Of a stretch of DNA of 64,000 nucleotides, positions 61,885 to 64,000 are shown one piece after another (the first letter of the stretch is position 1; every line of letters begins with the position of its first letter). The notes below the pieces were generated by a model, which worked only from the letters and a program-made list of their open reading frames with translations, was not told the origin of the DNA and did not search any database. The translations under genes were made by a program, and so were the position numbers. Source of the DNA: Oharaeibacter diazotrophicus (GTDB taxonomy: Bacteria > Pseudomonadota > Alphaproteobacteria > Rhizobiales > Pleomorphomonadaceae); assembly GCF_004362745.1 (NCBI RefSeq), contig NZ_SNXY01000007.1, positions 744,001 to 808,000 of the forward strand, in the 5' to 3' direction.

Positions 61885-62463
61885 ATGTCGTGCATCCTGA
61901 TCGTCCAGGGCCATCCCGATCCCGATCCCGCCCGGTTCTGCCGGGCGCTCGCCGCCGCCTATGCCGAGGGCGCCGCCGCGGGCGGCCACGAAGTCCGCAG
62001 CCTCGACGTCGCCAGCCTCGGCATCCCGCCGCTCGGCAGCGAGGCCGAGTGGCAGGCGGAGCCGCCGCCGGCGGTGGCGGCGGCGCAGGCCGACCTCGCC
62101 TGGGCGGACCACCTCGTCTTCTTCCATCCGCTCTGGCTCGGCGCGATGCCGGCGGCGCTGAAGGCCTTCCTCGAGCAGGTGGCCCGGCCGGGCTTCGCCT
62201 TTCCGAAGGGACCGCGCGGCCTCGGCAGGGGGCTGCTCGCCGGCAAGTCGTCGCGTACCGTGGTGACGATGGGCATGCCGGCGCTGTTCTACAGGTGGTG
62301 GTACGGCGCGCTGGCGCTGCGCGCCTTCGAGCGCAACGTCCTCGCCTTTGTCGGCATCGGGCCGAACCGGCACACGCTGATCGGCTCGGTCGAGGGGCTG
62401 TCGGACGCGGCGCGCCGGGGCTGGCTGGCGCGGATGCGCGAGCTCGGCCGCGCCGCCCGCTGA
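61885..62463 (+). CDS. NAD(P)H dehydrogenase/flavodoxin-fold oxidoreductase
   Basis: 192 residues. ILIVQGHPDPDPARFCRAL (FMN/FAD phosphate loop), DHLVFFHPLWLGAMPAALKAFLEQVARPGFAF and VVTMGMPALFYRWWYG place it with the NQO1/KefF-type quinone reductases. Reduces quinones with NAD(P)H, protecting from redox cycling, or acts as a KefF-like partner; no K+ antiporter is adjacent. Follows the racemase by 65 bases. Confidence 0.85.
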   Translation: MSCILIVQGHPDPDPARFCRALAAAYAEGAAAGGHEVRSLDVASLGIPPLGSEAEWQAEPPPAVAAAQADLAWADHLVFFHPLWLGAMPAALKAFLEQVARPGFAFPKGPRGLGRGLLAGKSSRTVVTMGMPALFYRWWYGALALRAFERNVLAFVGIGPNRHTLIGSVEGLSDAARRGWLARMRELGRAAR

Positions 62464-62582
62464 GCCGCCGGGACGGCGGGCGCGGAAAACCGCTTGCCAC
62501 GCGGCCCCCGCCGCGATTAGAAGCTTTCCATTCCGATCGTGTGCCGTTTCCGGCGGCCGGTCGCTTCTGGGACGGCGGGTCG

Positions 62583-62678
62583 ATGACGTTCGCGAGCGAA
62601 CAGTCCGTGACGACCTCCCGGCGGGCAGCCCCCGCCCGGGCCCTTTCGCTCGTCCTGCTCCTCCTTAGCCGCCCCTGA
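62583..62678 (+). CDS. leuA leader peptide
   Basis: 31 codons ending [11 protein letters not shown]. Six leucine codons in eight residues immediately before the stop, 134 bases upstream of leuA, are the mark of a leucine attenuator leader. The N-terminal part ([20 protein letters not shown]) is unremarkable. No strong ribosome site. Confidence 0.78.
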   Translation: MTFASEQSVTTSRRAAPARALSLVLLLLSRP

Positions 62679-62812
62679 GCGTCGGCTGGCCGCGTCACGG
62701 CCGGGCTCTCAGGGGATCACGCCTTCGCCGAACCGATCAGCCGGAATGGGCCGACGGGCGCCGACGGTCGAGAACCGCCGCTCCGGCCCGCGCAATGCCA
62801 GGAAAGCCAACG
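62679..62812 (+). promoter_or_regulatory. leuA leader region with hairpins
   Basis: GGCCG-cgtca-CGGCC sits at about 62692-62706. A larger stem runs from GGGCCG (62748-62753) to CGGCCC (62784-62789) with an inner CGGT/ACCG. No clear T run follows, so the terminator assignment is uncertain. Confidence 0.5.
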
Positions 62813-64000
62813 ATGAACGCCCCCGTATCCGCCCCCAAGGACCGCATCGTCATCTTCGACACCACCCTGCGCGACGGCGAGCAGAGCCCCGGCGCCTCGA
62901 TGACGCTCTCGGAGAAGCTGCAGGTCGCCGAGGTGCTCGACGAGATGGGCGTCGACGTCATCGAGGCCGGCTTCCCGATCGCCTCCAACGGCGACTTCGA
63001 GGCCGTCAGCGAGATCGCCAAGCGCGTCAAGAACGCCACCGTCTGCGGCCTCGCGCGCGCCTCCAACAACGACATCGACCGCGCCGGCGAGGCGGTGAAG
63101 CACGCCGAGAAGCGGCGCATCCACACCTTCATCTCCACCTCGCCGCTGCACATGAAGTACAAGCTGCAGATGGAGCCGGAGACCGTCTACGAGAAGGTGA
63201 TCGCCTCCGTCACCCGCGCCCGCCAGTGGACCGACGACGTCGAGTGGTCGGCCGAGGACGGCTCGCGCACCGAGCACGACTTCCTGTGCCGTTGCGTCGA
63301 GGCCGCGATCAAGGCCGGCGCCACCACCATCAACATCCCCGACACCGTCGGCTACGCCGTGCCGGAGGAATATGCCGCGCTGTTCCAGATGCTGCTGAAC
63401 CGCGTGCCGAACGCCGACAAGGCGATCTTCTCGACCCACTGCCACGACGACCTCGGCCTCGCCGTCGCCAACTCGCTGGCCGGCATCTCCGGCGGCGCGC
63501 GCCAGATCGAGTGCACCATCAACGGCCTCGGCGAGCGCGCCGGCAACGCGGCGCTGGAGGAGGTGGTGATGGCGATCCGCACCCGCGCCGACGTGCTGCC
63601 CTTCGCCACCGGCATCAAGACGCCGATGCTGACGCGCGCCTCCAAGCTGGTCTCGAACGCCTCGGCCTTCCCGGTGCAGTACAACAAGGCGATCGTCGGC
63701 CAGAACGCCTTCGCCCACGAGAGCGGCATCCACCAGGACGGCATGCTGAAGAACGCCCAGACCTACGAGATCATGCGCCCCGACGACGTCGGCGTGAAGT
63801 CGACCTCGCTGGTGATGGGCAAGCATTCCGGCCGCCACGCCTTCAAGGAGAAGCTGAAGGACCTCGGCATCGAACTCGGCGACAACGCCCTGGAGGACGC
63901 CTTCCGCCGCTTCAAGGACCTCGCCGACAAGAAGAAGCACGTCTTCGACGAGGACATTGAGGCGCTGGTCTCCGACGAGATGGAGAACGCCGGCGAGCGC
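62813..64000 (+). CDS. leuA: 2-isopropylmalate synthase (3' end outside window)
   Basis: 396 residues present; the gene runs past the window. [20 protein letters not shown] (the family's first signature, metal-binding Asp), [33 protein letters not shown] (metal-binding His pair), [18 protein letters not shown] and [14 protein letters not shown] are all present. First committed step of leucine synthesis. ATG at 62813 with AGGAAAG nine bases upstream; expression likely attenuated by the leader at 62583. Confidence 0.97.
   Translation, partial: MNAPVSAPKDRIVIFDTTLRDGEQSPGASMTLSEKLQVAEVLDEMGVDVIEAGFPIASNGDFEAVSEIAKRVKNATVCGLARASNNDIDRAGEAVKHAEKRRIHTFISTSPLHMKYKLQMEPETVYEKVIASVTRARQWTDDVEWSAEDGSRTEHDFLCRCVEAAIKAGATTINIPDTVGYAVPEEYAALFQMLLNRVPNADKAIFSTHCHDDLGLAVANSLAGISGGARQIECTINGLGERAGNAALEEVVMAIRTRADVLPFATGIKTPMLTRASKLVSNASAFPVQYNKAIVGQNAFAHESGIHQDGMLKNAQTYEIMRPDDVGVKSTSLVMGKHSGRHAFKEKLKDLGIELGDNALEDAFRRFKDLADKKKHVFDEDIEALVSDEMENAGER

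Overview
The window is a high-GC (about 70% by eye) chromosomal segment of an alphaproteobacterium, most likely of the order Hyphomicrobiales. Markers pointing there are a two-piece, circularly permuted tmRNA gene with tag ANDNYAPVAVAA, an alpha-type SspB, a BA14K-family protein, DUF4169 and small ribbon-helix-helix proteins, and class II fumarase. A XoxF-type methanol dehydrogenase suggests contact with C1 or short-chain alcohols. Genus is not determinable from the sequence alone.

Layout. 1-5.6 kb: UvrD helicase (cut by the window edge), a coupled hotdog thioesterase and ClC chloride transporter, and two tandem TraB/GumN proteins, one degenerate and abutting a 169-bp palindromic repeat. 5.7-10.9 kb: a D-lactate dehydrogenase-like flavoenzyme and a large AsmA protein that appears to start at CTG. 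10.9-11.6 kb: repeat-rich gene-free DNA. 11.6-16.8 kb (minus): an envelope/membrane proteostasis and folate block, GNAT-folA-hflK-hflC-DUF2065-degP. 16.9-24.5 kb: DUF4424, corA with a coupled small membrane protein, thyA, LprI-like protein, xoxF, a Gre-fold factor, slyX, and two related secreted Cys-rich proteins. 24.5-24.9 kb: ssrA.

24.84-41.59 kb is an integrated element of about 16.7 kb bounded by a 15-bp direct repeat whose left copy is the 3' end of ssrA. It carries integrase, AlpA/Xis-like regulators, a divergent repressor/operator switch, an AT-rich cargo block with a YodC plus PemK/MazF pair, a complete HK97-type head and packaging module (terS, terL, connectors, HNH, capsid, protease, portal) and a prim-pol/DUF3987 replication protein. 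There are no tail, lysis or tape-measure genes. This gene content matches capsid-forming phage-inducible chromosomal islands (cf-PICI): satellites that build their own capsid and borrow a helper's tail. It is the most interesting system in the window. Removing it would put ssrA about 140 bp upstream of sspB, the adaptor that delivers tmRNA-tagged proteins to ClpXP.

41.7-64 kb: sspB, fumC, two small proteins, serB, miaA, then a branched-chain amino acid region. ilvB-ilvH lies behind a classic attenuator whose 18-codon leader contains Leu-Ile-Val-Leu. Next come a small ORF, a VOC protein, pdxJ, a glutaminase-STAS-cNMP fusion, a TetR regulator with a 16-bp palindromic operator, and ilvC. After a secreted alpha/beta hydrolase, a Nudix protein, BA14K, PhzF, MOSC, DUF3303, and a divergent Lrp/racemase pair, the window ends inside leuA, which is preceded by a leucine-rich leader peptide. 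ilvB and leuA thus both look attenuation-controlled. Three separate families of intergenic palindromic repeats (3.6, 11.0-11.5 and 48.4 kb) punctuate the chromosome.
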